DNA of 12,687 nt from Phycisphaerales bacterium. GTDB taxonomy: Bacteria; Pseudomonadota; Gammaproteobacteria; Competibacterales; Competibacteraceae. The notes under the pieces were generated by a model. The model searched no databases. It was not told the origin of the DNA and saw nothing but the letters and a program-made list of their open reading frames with translations. Position numbers and translations under genes: made by a program. Where the stretch lies: contig JACSSB010000286.1 of assembly GCA_014879435.1 (NCBI GenBank), positions 1 to 12,687 of the forward strand, read 5' to 3'. Below, one piece after another: positions 6,826-12,687 of the stretch (its first letter is position 1; each line of letters opens with the position of its first letter).

Positions 6826-7908
6826 ATGCTTCTCGGCAAGATTCTCAAAGGGGACCATGGCGGCAAGGTGTTCTTGCTGATTCTGCTGGCTGTGATGATC
6901 GCGGTGCCGATTTTGAACGCACTGTCGCCGGATCATCCGCTCTACCTATCGACTTACACCGTGACGTTGCTGGGTAAGTACCTGACTTATGCACTGTTAG
7001 CGATAGCTGTCGATTTGGTGTGGGGTTATCTGGGCATCCTGAGTCTCGGTCATGCCGCCTTCTTCGCTTTGGGCGGATACGCGATGGGGATGTATCTCAT
7101 GCGTCAGATCGGTGATCGTGGGGTCTACGGCAATCCGGTATTGCCCGATTTCATGGTCTTTCTGAATTGGCCGAAGCTGCCTTGGTTCTGGTATGGCTTC
7201 GATCACTTCTGGTTCGCTGCGCTGATGGTGCTGTTGGTGCCGGGACTGCTCGCCTTCGTGTTCGGTTGGCTGGCGTTTCGATCACGGGTGACGGGCGTTT
7301 ATTTGTCGATCATCACCCAAGCGTTGACCTATGCACTGATGCTGGCCTTCTTCCGTAACGAAATGGGCTTTGGCGGTAATAATGGGCTGACCGATTTCAA
7401 GGATATCTTGGGTTTCAGTCTGCAATCTGACGGCACTCGGATCGCCTTATTTATTGCCTCTGGATTGGCGCTGGGTTTTGGCTATTTGGCCTGCCGCGCA
7501 CTGGTCAAATCACGGCTTGGGCGCGTTGCGGTCGCGATTCGCGATACCGAAGACCGAGTTCGCTTCATCGGCTACAGGGTCGAGCACCTCAAACTTGCGG
7601 TTTTCACCTTTTCGGCGATGTTGGCCGGGTTGGCCGGTGCCTTGTACGTGCCACAGGTTGGCATCATCAATCCAGGTGAGTTCGCGCCGTTGAACTCGAT
7701 TGAGGTCGTGATCTGGGTCGCCATGGGCGGGCGAGCCACGCTCTACGGCGCAGTGCTGGGCGCGATCAGCGTCAACTACGCCAAGACCTGGTTCACTGGT
7801 GCATTTCCCGAAACCTGGCTGTTTGCGCTCGGCAGTCTGTTCGTGCTGGTCACGCTGTTGCTGCCACGCGGTATCGTCGGTTTATGGCGTCGCCGGGAGG
7901 GTGAGTGA
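6826..7908 (+). CDS. urtC: urea ABC transporter permease UrtC
   Basis: UrtC is the LivM-type second permease and pairs with UrtB in the inner membrane. It has 360 residues with about nine hydrophobic segments. The family block WGYLGILSLGHAAFFALGGY (66-85) is intact, and the loop ending GNNGLTDFKDILGF after FFRNEMGF is typical of UrtC. The cytoplasmic coupling loop SRLGRVAVAIRDTEDRVRFI and the later WVAMGGRATLYGAVLGA are also conserved. The start at 6826 follows the urtB stop by four bases and has GGAGGG (6812-6817) eight bases upstream, inside the urtB coding end. The frame is open further upstream, but that part only shadows urtB. The gene overlaps urtD by one base (TGATG), which implies translational coupling. 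Confidence 0.95.
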   Translation: MLLGKILKGDHGGKVFLLILLAVMIAVPILNALSPDHPLYLSTYTVTLLGKYLTYALLAIAVDLVWGYLGILSLGHAAFFALGGYAMGMYLMRQIGDRGVYGNPVLPDFMVFLNWPKLPWFWYGFDHFWFAALMVLLVPGLLAFVFGWLAFRSRVTGVYLSIITQALTYALMLAFFRNEMGFGGNNGLTDFKDILGFSLQSDGTRIALFIASGLALGFGYLACRALVKSRLGRVAVAIRDTEDRVRFIGYRVEHLKLAVFTFSAMLAGLAGALYVPQVGIINPGEFAPLNSIEVVIWVAMGGRATLYGAVLGAISVNYAKTWFTGAFPETWLFALGSLFVLVTLLLPRGIVGLWRRREGE

Positions 7909-8732
7909 TGGTCCGAGGTATCCAAAAACTGCTTCGTAGTGGCCGCGTCTTCGACTTTGTGGCGCCCAATGCAGCCAAAGATCTCGATCTGTCGCGTGGC
8001 ACCGTGTTGTACATGGAAGATGTTTCGGTCTCCTTCGATGGTTTCAAGGCGATCAACAATCTGAATTTCTATGTCAATGCCGGTGAGTTGCGTTGCCTGA
8101 TCGGACCCAATGGTGCCGGGAAGACCACGATGATGGACATCATCACCGGCAAGACCCGACCGGATACCGGGACTTGCTGGTTCGGTACGCGCCTGAACCT
8201 GTTGGAGATGGACGAACCGGAGATCGCTCAAGCCGGGATCGGACGCAAGTTTCAGAAACCGACCGTGTTCGAGCACCACAGTGTGTTCGAAAATCTGGAG
8301 CTGGCCATCGCGGGTCCGAAAGGGGTGTGGCAGACCTTGCGCGCAAGCCTGACGCCATTGCAGGCCGAAAGAATCGACGAGGTGCTCGAATTGATCGGTC
8401 TGAGCGATGAGTTTCAGCGTATGGCCGGTGCGCTGTCGCATGGGCAGAAACAATGGCTTGAGATCGGCATGTTGCTGATGCAAAACCCGCTGCTATTGCT
8501 GGTCGATGAACCGGCTGCCGGCATGACCCATCAGGAAATGGATCGCACTGTCGAGTTGCTGACATCGCTGGCGGGTGATCATTCCATCGTCGTCGTTGAG
8601 CACGACATGGATTTTGTTCGCGCCCTGAATTCGCGTGTCACCGTGTTGCACCAAGGCAGTGTGTTGGCCGAGGGCAGCATGGATCAGGTGCAGAACAACC
8701 CGAAAGTCGTGGAGGTGTATCTTGGCGAATAG
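7908..8732 (+). CDS. urtD: urea ABC transporter ATPase UrtD
   Basis: UrtD is the LivG-type ATPase that drives urea import from the cytoplasmic side. It has 274 residues and all nucleotide-site motifs: Walker A GPNGAGKTT (66-74), Q-loop Gln116 in RKFQKPT, signature LSHGQ (176-180), Walker B LLLLVDE (195-201) and switch His232 in VVEHD. An extra N-terminal arm of about 30 residues precedes the ABC domain, as is usual for UrtD. The MVRGIQ start uses ATG 7908, with GGGAGG (7895-7900) seven bases upstream. A GTG three bases earlier is also in frame. It shares one base with the urtC stop. The signature has SHGQ in place of the common SGGQ, which is characteristic of UrtD. All catalytic residues look functional. 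Confidence 0.96.
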   Translation: MVRGIQKLLRSGRVFDFVAPNAAKDLDLSRGTVLYMEDVSVSFDGFKAINNLNFYVNAGELRCLIGPNGAGKTTMMDIITGKTRPDTGTCWFGTRLNLLEMDEPEIAQAGIGRKFQKPTVFEHHSVFENLELAIAGPKGVWQTLRASLTPLQAERIDEVLELIGLSDEFQRMAGALSHGQKQWLEIGMLLMQNPLLLLVDEPAAGMTHQEMDRTVELLTSLAGDHSIVVVEHDMDFVRALNSRVTVLHQGSVLAEGSMDQVQNNPKVVEVYLGE

Positions 8733-8748
8733 CGCGGAGCCGACTGCG

Positions 8749-9444
8749 ATGCTGAAGATCTCCGATCTCAACCAGTACTACGGTCAGTCGCATACCTTGC
8801 GGGAACTGAATCTCGATGTTCCAGAAGGCCAATGCACGGTGCTGATGGGACGCAACGGCGTCGGTAAGACCACGCTGTTGAAGTGCATCATGGGTCTGTT
8901 GCCGGTCAAGGGCGGGGTGCTCGACTACTGCGGTAAAAGTCTGAAAAAGGTCAGTGCCGAGCAACGTGCTCCCTTAGGCATTGGCTATGTGCCGCAGGGA
9001 CGGCAGATCTTTCCGCTGCTGAGCGTTGAGGAGAATTTGTTGATCGGTCTGCCTGCGCGCCACGACAAGCTCAACAAAGTCCCGGATTCCATCTACGAGA
9101 TGTTCCCGGTTCTAAAGGAGATGCTTAGGCGCCGTGGTGGCGACCTGTCCGGTGGCCAGCAACAACAGCTGGCAATTGGTCGGGCGTTGGTCACCGATCC
9201 CAAGCTGTTGATTCTCGACGAACCGACCGAGGGGATACAACCCAATATCGTCGCCGAGATTGGCAATATCGTGCGCAAGCTCAACCACGAGATGGGTTTG
9301 ACCGTGTTACTGGTCGAACAGAAGCTGCCATTTGCGCGCAAGCTTGCGGATCGTTTTTGTCTGCTGGATCGTGGTCATGCGGTCGCGAGCGGGGCGATGG
9401 CCGAACTCAATGACGATCTGATCCAGCAATATCTGACGGTATAA
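8749..9444 (+). CDS. urtE: urea ABC transporter ATPase UrtE
   Basis: UrtE is the LivF-type ATPase partner of UrtD. The 231-residue protein starts MLKISDLNQYYGQSHTLREL, close to the standard UrtE N-terminus. Walker A is GRNGVGKTT (34-42), the Q-loop is in GYVPQGRQIFP, the signature is LSGGQ (133-137) and Walker B is LLILDE (153-158). The switch position holds Gln191 (LLVEQK) and not His, as is normal for LivF/UrtE proteins, so it is not a defect. ATG 8749 has GGAG (8736-8739) nine bases upstream and lies 16 bp after the urtD stop. An in-frame TTG at 8722 with GGAGG six bases upstream is a possible alternative that would overlap urtD by 11 bp. It is the last urt gene; a repeat-filled 284-bp gap follows. 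Confidence 0.96.
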   Translation: MLKISDLNQYYGQSHTLRELNLDVPEGQCTVLMGRNGVGKTTLLKCIMGLLPVKGGVLDYCGKSLKKVSAEQRAPLGIGYVPQGRQIFPLLSVEENLLIGLPARHDKLNKVPDSIYEMFPVLKEMLRRRGGDLSGGQQQQLAIGRALVTDPKLLILDEPTEGIQPNIVAEIGNIVRKLNHEMGLTVLLVEQKLPFARKLADRFCLLDRGHAVASGAMAELNDDLIQQYLTV

Positions 9445-9465
9445 ACAGGGGAGCCGATTTCTATG

Positions 9466-9729
9466 GCAACCCTTTTTGGGTTATGGAAGTAGCGTGTATA
9501 CACCCCATCGTCATTCCCGCGCATGAGGGAATCCAGTTGCCTCGTAATCATTCGCCTCCCCCCTTTGAAAAAGGGGGGCCGGGGGGGATTTCACACCAGT
9601 GACGGGACGCAAATCCCCCCTCACCCCCCTTTGCTAAAGGGGGAGAACTGAACGGTTACGTTGCCTCTACATCGGGTTCTCCGCTTATGCGGGGATGGCG
9701 GTAAACACAACGTATTCAGGAGCACTATA
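9466..9729 (-). repeat. intergenic repeat element, copy A (with insertion)
   Basis: Read on the minus strand, this element starts TATAGTGCTCC (9719-9729) and passes TTTACCG, CATCCCCGC and AGCGG. It ends with GCGGGAATGACGATGGGG, CTTCCATAACCC and GGGTTGC (9466-9472). The same ordered blocks occur on the plus strand at 11111-11242. It differs by an interior expansion of about 130 bp that includes a CCCCCTTT hairpin. The outer palindromic cores are at 9509-9536 and 9675-9700. The terminal GGAG doubles as the ribosome site of the following small ORF. No coding capacity was seen. Confidence 0.7.
9556..9645. repeat. nested CCCCCTTT hairpin repeat
   Basis: Left arm 9556-9591 and right arm 9611-9645 are imperfect inverted repeats of about 35 bp, each itself a small palindrome of C-runs and G-runs separated by TTTGAAAAA or TTTGCTAAA. 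Both arms end inward in the same GATTT/AAATC junction, around a 19-nt centre. The structure looks like a compact palindromic intergenic repeat lying inside repeat copy A. Very long single-base runs (GGGGGGCCGGGGGGG at 9573-9587) also make it prone to unusual DNA structure. Confidence 0.75.
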
Positions 9730-9905
9730 TGCGCAGTAGTCTTGCTTTATTGCTATTCACCAGCCTGATTCCAGTGGCACAGGCGCACCCTTCCCACAGC
9801 GCACCCATACCGCATGCAATTGAACATGCAGTATTGGGACTCGTGGTGTTCCTGATCGTGGGGTACGGTGCCTCGCTATTGCACCGTCGTCGCCGTCGCA
9901 GCTGA
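9729..9905 (+). CDS. 58-residue His-bearing membrane protein in the urease cluster
   Basis: ATG 9729 has AGGAG (9718-9722) six bases upstream, and the frame runs 58 codons to TGA 9903-9905. The protein has a short signal-like start (MRSSLALLLFTSLIPVAQA), then a histidine-bearing segment (HPSHSAPIPHAIEHA, residues 20-34, four His). A hydrophobic helix (VLGLVVFLIVGYGASLL) and a basic end (HRRRRRS) follow. The arrangement predicts a small inner-membrane protein with its His segment in the periplasm and Arg tail in the cytoplasm. I do not recognise a named family. Its place between the urea transporter and urease genes, and the His residues, suggest a link to nickel or to assembly, but that is inference. 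The start codon touches the end of repeat copy A. The longest ureD candidate overlaps its last 38 bp. Confidence 0.6.
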   Translation: MRSSLALLLFTSLIPVAQAHPSHSAPIPHAIEHAVLGLVVFLIVGYGASLLHRRRRRS

Positions 9906-10761
9906 GTTCACTGGATCTGCCTTGCAGACGCACGCCGAACCTGTTGCAGGCGAGGTTGGCTGGCATGCCCGGCTCCAGCTCGGTTTGCGTGCGATCAATG
10001 GGCGCACCGTGTTGGCCGAGCGTCGCCGCTTTGGTCCACTGGCCGTGCAGCGACCTTTCTACCCCGAAGATGGCGTGTGCCATGTCTATCTGCTGCATCC
10101 ACCCGGCGGGGTGGTCGGTGGCGATGGTTTGCGTATCGATGTCAACGTCGGTGTTGGCGCCGAGACCTTATTGACGACTCCTGGGGCGACCAAGTTCTAT
10201 CGCAGCGGCGGGGCACGCGCCAGCCAAATCCAGCATCTAGTCGTCGAAGAGGGCGCTACGCTGGAATGGCTGCCACAGGAAAATATCTTCTTTCCGGGGG
10301 CGAATGTGAAATTGCACACCCGCGTTGATCTCGTAGGTAGTGCGCGCATCATGCTGTCGGAGTTGCAGTGCCTGGGTCGGCCCGCAATCAGCGAGGCGTT
10401 CGATGCGGGTTACGTGGACAGCAGTATTGAGTTCTACCGCGATGGCGTACCCACCTTGCTGGAGCGGCTACGGGTCGATGCCGATAATCGTTGTCGCACT
10501 GCGCTGATGGGCGGGTTTGCGGTGAGCGGTACGCTGGTGATCAGTCCGACCAACGATGCGCAGCTCGCAGCCTGTCGGCAACCGCTGTTCACCAGTGCCA
10601 CCGACAGCGTTGGCGCGACACGGGTCGATGATTTGCTGGTGGTGCGCTATCTTGGCAATTCCACCCAGCGGGCACATGCTTTGTTTCGTGGAATCTGGGA
10701 GCGGTTGCGACCCGATGTGTTGGGCAAACCAGCCTGTCCGCCGCGTATCTGGGCCACCTGA
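9868..10761 (+). CDS. ureD: urease accessory protein UreD
   Basis: UreD binds apo-urease and helps UreF and UreG load nickel and carbon dioxide into the active site in the cytoplasm. From GTG 9868 it has 297 residues. Family blocks are GWHARLQL (31-38), RRFGPLAVQRPFYPEDG (53-69), CHVYLLHPPGGVVGGD (71-86), TTPGATKFYRSGG (103-115), EWLPQENIFFPGA and the terminal LGKPACPPRIW. No ATG exists before the conserved region. GTG 9868, with GGGG (9860-9863) four bases upstream, overlaps the small ORF by 38 bp. TTG 9922, with GGA six bases upstream, removes the overlap and gives 13 residues before the conserved Trp, close to usual UreD proteins. The true start could be either. ureD precedes the structural genes, as in many proteobacteria. 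Identity is secure; the first 18 codons are not. Confidence 0.93.
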   Translation: MPRYCTVVAVAAEFTGSALQTHAEPVAGEVGWHARLQLGLRAINGRTVLAERRRFGPLAVQRPFYPEDGVCHVYLLHPPGGVVGGDGLRIDVNVGVGAETLLTTPGATKFYRSGGARASQIQHLVVEEGATLEWLPQENIFFPGANVKLHTRVDLVGSARIMLSELQCLGRPAISEAFDAGYVDSSIEFYRDGVPTLLERLRVDADNRCRTALMGGFAVSGTLVISPTNDAQLAACRQPLFTSATDSVGATRVDDLLVVRYLGNSTQRAHALFRGIWERLRPDVLGKPACPPRIWAT

Positions 10762-10790
10762 GATCCATACCATTACGAGAGTCGAGCACG

Positions 10791-11093
10791 ATGGAGCTGA
10801 CGCCGAGAGAGAAAGACAAGCTGCTGTTGTTCACTGCCGCCCTGCTGGCCGAACGACGTAAAGCACGCGGCCTGAAATTGAATTACCCCGAAGCCGTTGC
10901 CTACATCAGCGCGGCAATCCTGGAGGGTGCGCGTGATGGCCGCAGTGTCGCCGAATTGATGGATTATGGCCGCACCTTGCTTGGCATGGAGGACGTGATG
11001 GACGGTGTTGCCGAGATGATCCACGAGGTGCAGGTCGAGGCCACCTTTCCCGACGGCACCAAGCTGGTCACGGTGCATGACCCGATTGTTTAA
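10791..11093 (+). CDS. ureA: urease gamma subunit
   Basis: UreA is the small gamma subunit of the cytoplasmic nickel urease, which with UreB and UreC forms the (alpha-beta-gamma)3 enzyme that splits urea to ammonia and carbamate. The 100-residue length is exactly that of the separate bacterial gamma chain. It opens MELTPREKDKLLLFTAALLA, continues with LKLNYPEAVAYISAAILEGA and YGRTLLGMEDVMDGV, and ends in HDPIV. The ATG follows the ureD stop by 29 bp. Upstream purines (CGAGAG and GAGCAC) form only a weak ribosome site. Unlike most urease operons, the next gene is 201 bp away because a repeat element lies in between. No fusion to UreB is present. Confidence 0.96.
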   Translation: MELTPREKDKLLLFTAALLAERRKARGLKLNYPEAVAYISAAILEGARDGRSVAELMDYGRTLLGMEDVMDGVAEMIHEVQVEATFPDGTKLVTVHDPIV

Positions 11094-11110
11094 TGGCGGT
11101 AGCCGGAATG

Positions 11111-11242
11111 TATAGTGCTCCTTAATTTACCGTCATCCCCGCGTAAGCGGGGATCCAGGGGTAGAAGGGACTGGATTCCCGCCTTCGCGGGAATGACGAT
11201 GGGGTATATAGCGCTCCACTTCCACAACCCAGAGAGGGTTGC
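11111..11242 (+). repeat. intergenic repeat element, copy B, within ureAB
   Basis: TATAGTGCTCC (11111-11121) leads through TTTAC to two facing 28-bp palindromic arms at 11131-11158 and 11171-11198. The arms begin CGTCATCCCCGCG and CGTCATTCCCGCG when read inward and differ at about five positions, with a 12-nt centre. Then come ATGGGGTATATAGCG, CTTCCACAACCC and GGGTTGC (11236-11242). The same block order is found on the minus strand at 9466-9729. Transcribed RNA could fold into a long hairpin here. No frame of interest was found in it. Confidence 0.75.
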
Positions 11243-11283
11243 TGTATAAGACGCTGCTCGGTTGCATATTGGCGGTCGAATTT

Positions 11284-11288
11284 GGAGG
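11284..11288 (+). promoter_or_regulatory. ribosome binding site of ureB
   Basis: GGAGG lies six bases before ATG 11295. It rules out the in-frame TTG at 11262, which has no such site and would add 11 non-family residues. Confidence 0.75.
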
Positions 11289-11294
11289 TTCCCA

Positions 11295-11618
11295 ATGATT
11301 CCAGGTGAAGTGATCGTCGCCGATGGCGAGATCGAATTGAATGCTGGCCGCGAGACCGTGACGCTGACCGTGGCCAATACCGGTGACCGGCCGATTCAGG
11401 TCGGGTCGCATTACCACTTTTATGAGACCAACTCGGCACTGGATTTTGACCGCAAAACGGCACGCGGCTTTCGGCTCGCCATTCCGGCTGGTACGGCGGT
11501 GCGCTTCGAACCGGGACAGACCCGCGACGTCGAACTGGTCGCCTATGCCGGTGCGCGCCAAGTCTACGGATTCCAGGGCAAGGTGATGGGTGCATTGGAC
11601 CAAGGAGGCAAGCCATGA
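11295..11618 (+). CDS. ureB: urease beta subunit
   Basis: UreB is the beta subunit, which packs between gamma and alpha chains in cytoplasmic urease. The 107-residue protein starts MIPGEVIVADGEIELNAGRE, typical for separate bacterial beta chains. It carries NTGDRPIQVGSHYHFYETN (29-47), ALDFDRKTARGFRLAIPAGT and VRFEPGQTRDVELVAYAG, with the end VYGFQGKVMGALDQGG. Its own strong GGAGG permits efficient translation despite the repeat-filled gap behind ureA. Its TGA overlaps the ureC ATG (ATGA at 11615-11618), implying tight coupling of beta and alpha synthesis. Confidence 0.96.
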   Translation: MIPGEVIVADGEIELNAGRETVTLTVANTGDRPIQVGSHYHFYETNSALDFDRKTARGFRLAIPAGTAVRFEPGQTRDVELVAYAGARQVYGFQGKVMGALDQGGKP

Positions 11619-12687
11619 CCACGATCAGTCGTCGGGCTTATGCGCAGATGTATGGTCCGACCACGGGGGATCGGGTGCGGCTGGCCGATTCCGAGCTGTT
11701 TATCCAAGTCGAGGAAGACCGCACCGTCTATGGCGATGAGGTCAAGTTTGGCGGTGGCAAAGTCATCCGTGATGGCATGGGTCAGAGCCAACAGTCGGGT
11801 GCGCAGGTGGCCGATGTCGTCATCACCAATGCCTTGATTTTGGACTATTGGGGCATCGTCAAGGCCGATGTCGGAATCAAGAACGGGCGTATCTGTGGCA
11901 TCGGCAAGGCGGGTAATCCAGACGTACAACCGAACGTCGATATCGTGATCGGGCCGGGTACTGAAGCGATTGCTGGCGAGGGCCAGATCCTGACGGCGGG
12001 CGGCATCGATGCACACATCCATTTCATCTGCCCGCAGCAGATTGAAGATGCGCTGATGTCGGGTGTTACCACCATGCTCGGAGGCGGCACGGGTCCAGCC
12101 ACCGGCACCAATGCCACCACTTGCACGCCGGGTCCGTGGAACATTCATCGCATGTTGCAGGCTGCCGATGGTCTGCCGGTCAATCTCGGTTTTCTTGGTA
12201 AAGGTAACGCCTCGCTGCCGGAGCCATTGGCCGAGCAGATCGTGGCCGGAGCGATGGGCCTGAAGCTGCATGAAGACTGGGGCACGACCCCGGCAGCGAT
12301 TGATAACTGCCTTGCGGTCGCCGAGCGCTTCGACGTCCAGGTCGCGATCCACACTGACACGCTAAACGAATCGGGCTTTGTCGAAGACACGCTCGCGGCG
12401 ATTGGCGGGCGCACGATCCACACCTATCACACCGAAGGCGCGGGTGGCGGTCATGCCCCGGATATTATCAAGGCTGCCGGATACGCCAATGTGCTGCCCT
12501 CATCGACCAATCCGACCCGACCGTACACGGTCAACACCGTCGATGAGCACCTCGACATGCTGATGGTCTGTCATCACCTGTCACCGTCGATCCCTGAGGA
12601 TGTCGCCTTTGCCGAGTCGCGCATCCGCCGTGAGACCATCGCCGCCGAAGATATCTTGCACGACCTTGGCGCATTTTCGATGATCTC
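11615..12687 (+). CDS. ureC: urease alpha (catalytic) subunit, 3' end outside window
   Basis: UreC holds the di-nickel site that hydrolyses urea. The frame is open from ATG 11615 to the window edge, giving 357 codons of an expected ~570; the rest is cut off, not lost. AAGGAGG (11602-11608) lies six bases upstream. The opening RRAYAQMYGPTTGDRVRLAD is standard. Using Klebsiella numbering, which fits without gaps here, His134 and His136 (GIDAHIHF), carbamylated Lys217 (MGLKLHEDWG), His246 (AIHTDTLNESG) and His272 (YHTEGAGGGHAPD) are present. Flap Cys319 and His320 (VCHHLSPSIPED) are present as well. Asp360, the last nickel ligand, lies three codons past the edge. Residue 323 is Ser where Klebsiella-type enzymes have Asp. 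All visible catalytic residues predict an active enzyme. The accessory genes ureE, ureF and ureG are not in view and may follow. Confidence 0.96.
   Translation, partial: MTTISRRAYAQMYGPTTGDRVRLADSELFIQVEEDRTVYGDEVKFGGGKVIRDGMGQSQQSGAQVADVVITNALILDYWGIVKADVGIKNGRICGIGKAGNPDVQPNVDIVIGPGTEAIAGEGQILTAGGIDAHIHFICPQQIEDALMSGVTTMLGGGTGPATGTNATTCTPGPWNIHRMLQAADGLPVNLGFLGKGNASLPEPLAEQIVAGAMGLKLHEDWGTTPAAIDNCLAVAERFDVQVAIHTDTLNESGFVEDTLAAIGGRTIHTYHTEGAGGGHAPDIIKAAGYANVLPSSTNPTRPYTVNTVDEHLDMLMVCHHLSPSIPEDVAFAESRIRRETIAAEDILHDLGAFSMI

Noticed and set aside
7776..8483. Minus-strand open frame of 235 codons opposite urtC and urtD
   Set aside because: Both sense genes are full-length and motif-complete; the antisense frame is a by-product of their codon use.
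8722..8748. TTG start for urtE with GGAGG six bases upstream
   Set aside because: It would add nine residues absent from usual UrtE N-termini; ATG 8749 starts exactly where family members begin. Kept only as an alternative.
9468..9482. AACCC-TTTTT-GGGTT as terminator of the urt operon
   Set aside because: The stem is only five pairs with no trailing T-run, and the same hairpin occurs in the other repeat copy before ureB, so it belongs to the repeat.
9509..9700. CRISPR array
   Set aside because: The repeats are inverted and few, with no regular spacers; they are palindromic intergenic elements.
11131..11198. Neisserial dRS3-type repeat
   Set aside because: The ATTCCCGC...GCGGGAAT core looks alike, but such cores are common in many proteobacteria and the rest of the window does not look neisserial.
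12582..12584. Ser at UreC position 323 as a sign of an inactive enzyme
   Set aside because: It is a flap residue beside the conserved Cys319-His320, not a nickel ligand; all visible ligands are intact.

Overview
The window reads as a chromosomal segment of a proteobacterium, most likely gammaproteobacterial. The signs are an NtrC-type operator and a sigma-54 promoter ahead of the urea genes, proteobacterial-style UrtB and UreC proteins, and intergenic palindromes built on GTCATTCCCGCG and on CCCCCTTT. The exact taxon cannot be fixed from this sequence. No rRNA, tRNA, CRISPR array or transposase gene was seen.

Layout. Positions 1-580 are AT-rich and hold one small two-helix membrane protein of unknown function. 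Positions 582-2735 carry two minus-strand genes: a membrane-anchored FMN/3Fe-4S glutamate-synthase-like protein and a small hotdog-fold (YiiD_C-like) thioesterase. A nitroreductase (2877-3482) is divergent from them on the plus strand. A 345-bp gene-free stretch (3483-3827) then holds a compact control region: an 11-bp-arm palindrome matching the NtrC consensus, a 13-bp tandem duplication of its half-site, an A-rich repeat zone, and a sigma-54 -24/-12 element with exact 10-nt GG-to-GC spacing.

From 3828 to the end everything is on the plus strand and concerns urea. urtABCDE encodes a complete five-part urea ABC transporter: periplasmic binding protein, two permeases and two ATPases. It is followed by a 58-residue histidine-bearing membrane protein missed by length cut-offs, then ureD, ureA, ureB and the first 357 codons of ureC. 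The visible UreC carries His134, His136, Lys217, His246, His272 and His320 at the same numbering as Klebsiella urease; the window stops just before Asp360.

The inferred logic is nitrogen scavenging. When nitrogen is short, phosphorylated NtrC and sigma-54 RNA polymerase switch on uptake of dilute urea, and cytoplasmic urease releases ammonia. Non-coding structure is the most unusual part. A strong stem-loop sits between urtA and urtB. Two inverted copies of one intergenic repeat family bracket the small ORF, ureD and ureA. One copy carries a nested CCCCCTTT hairpin, and the other splits ureA from ureB. I found no clear sign of a wholly new multi-gene system; the best new leads are the small ORF, the repeat pair and the operator architecture.
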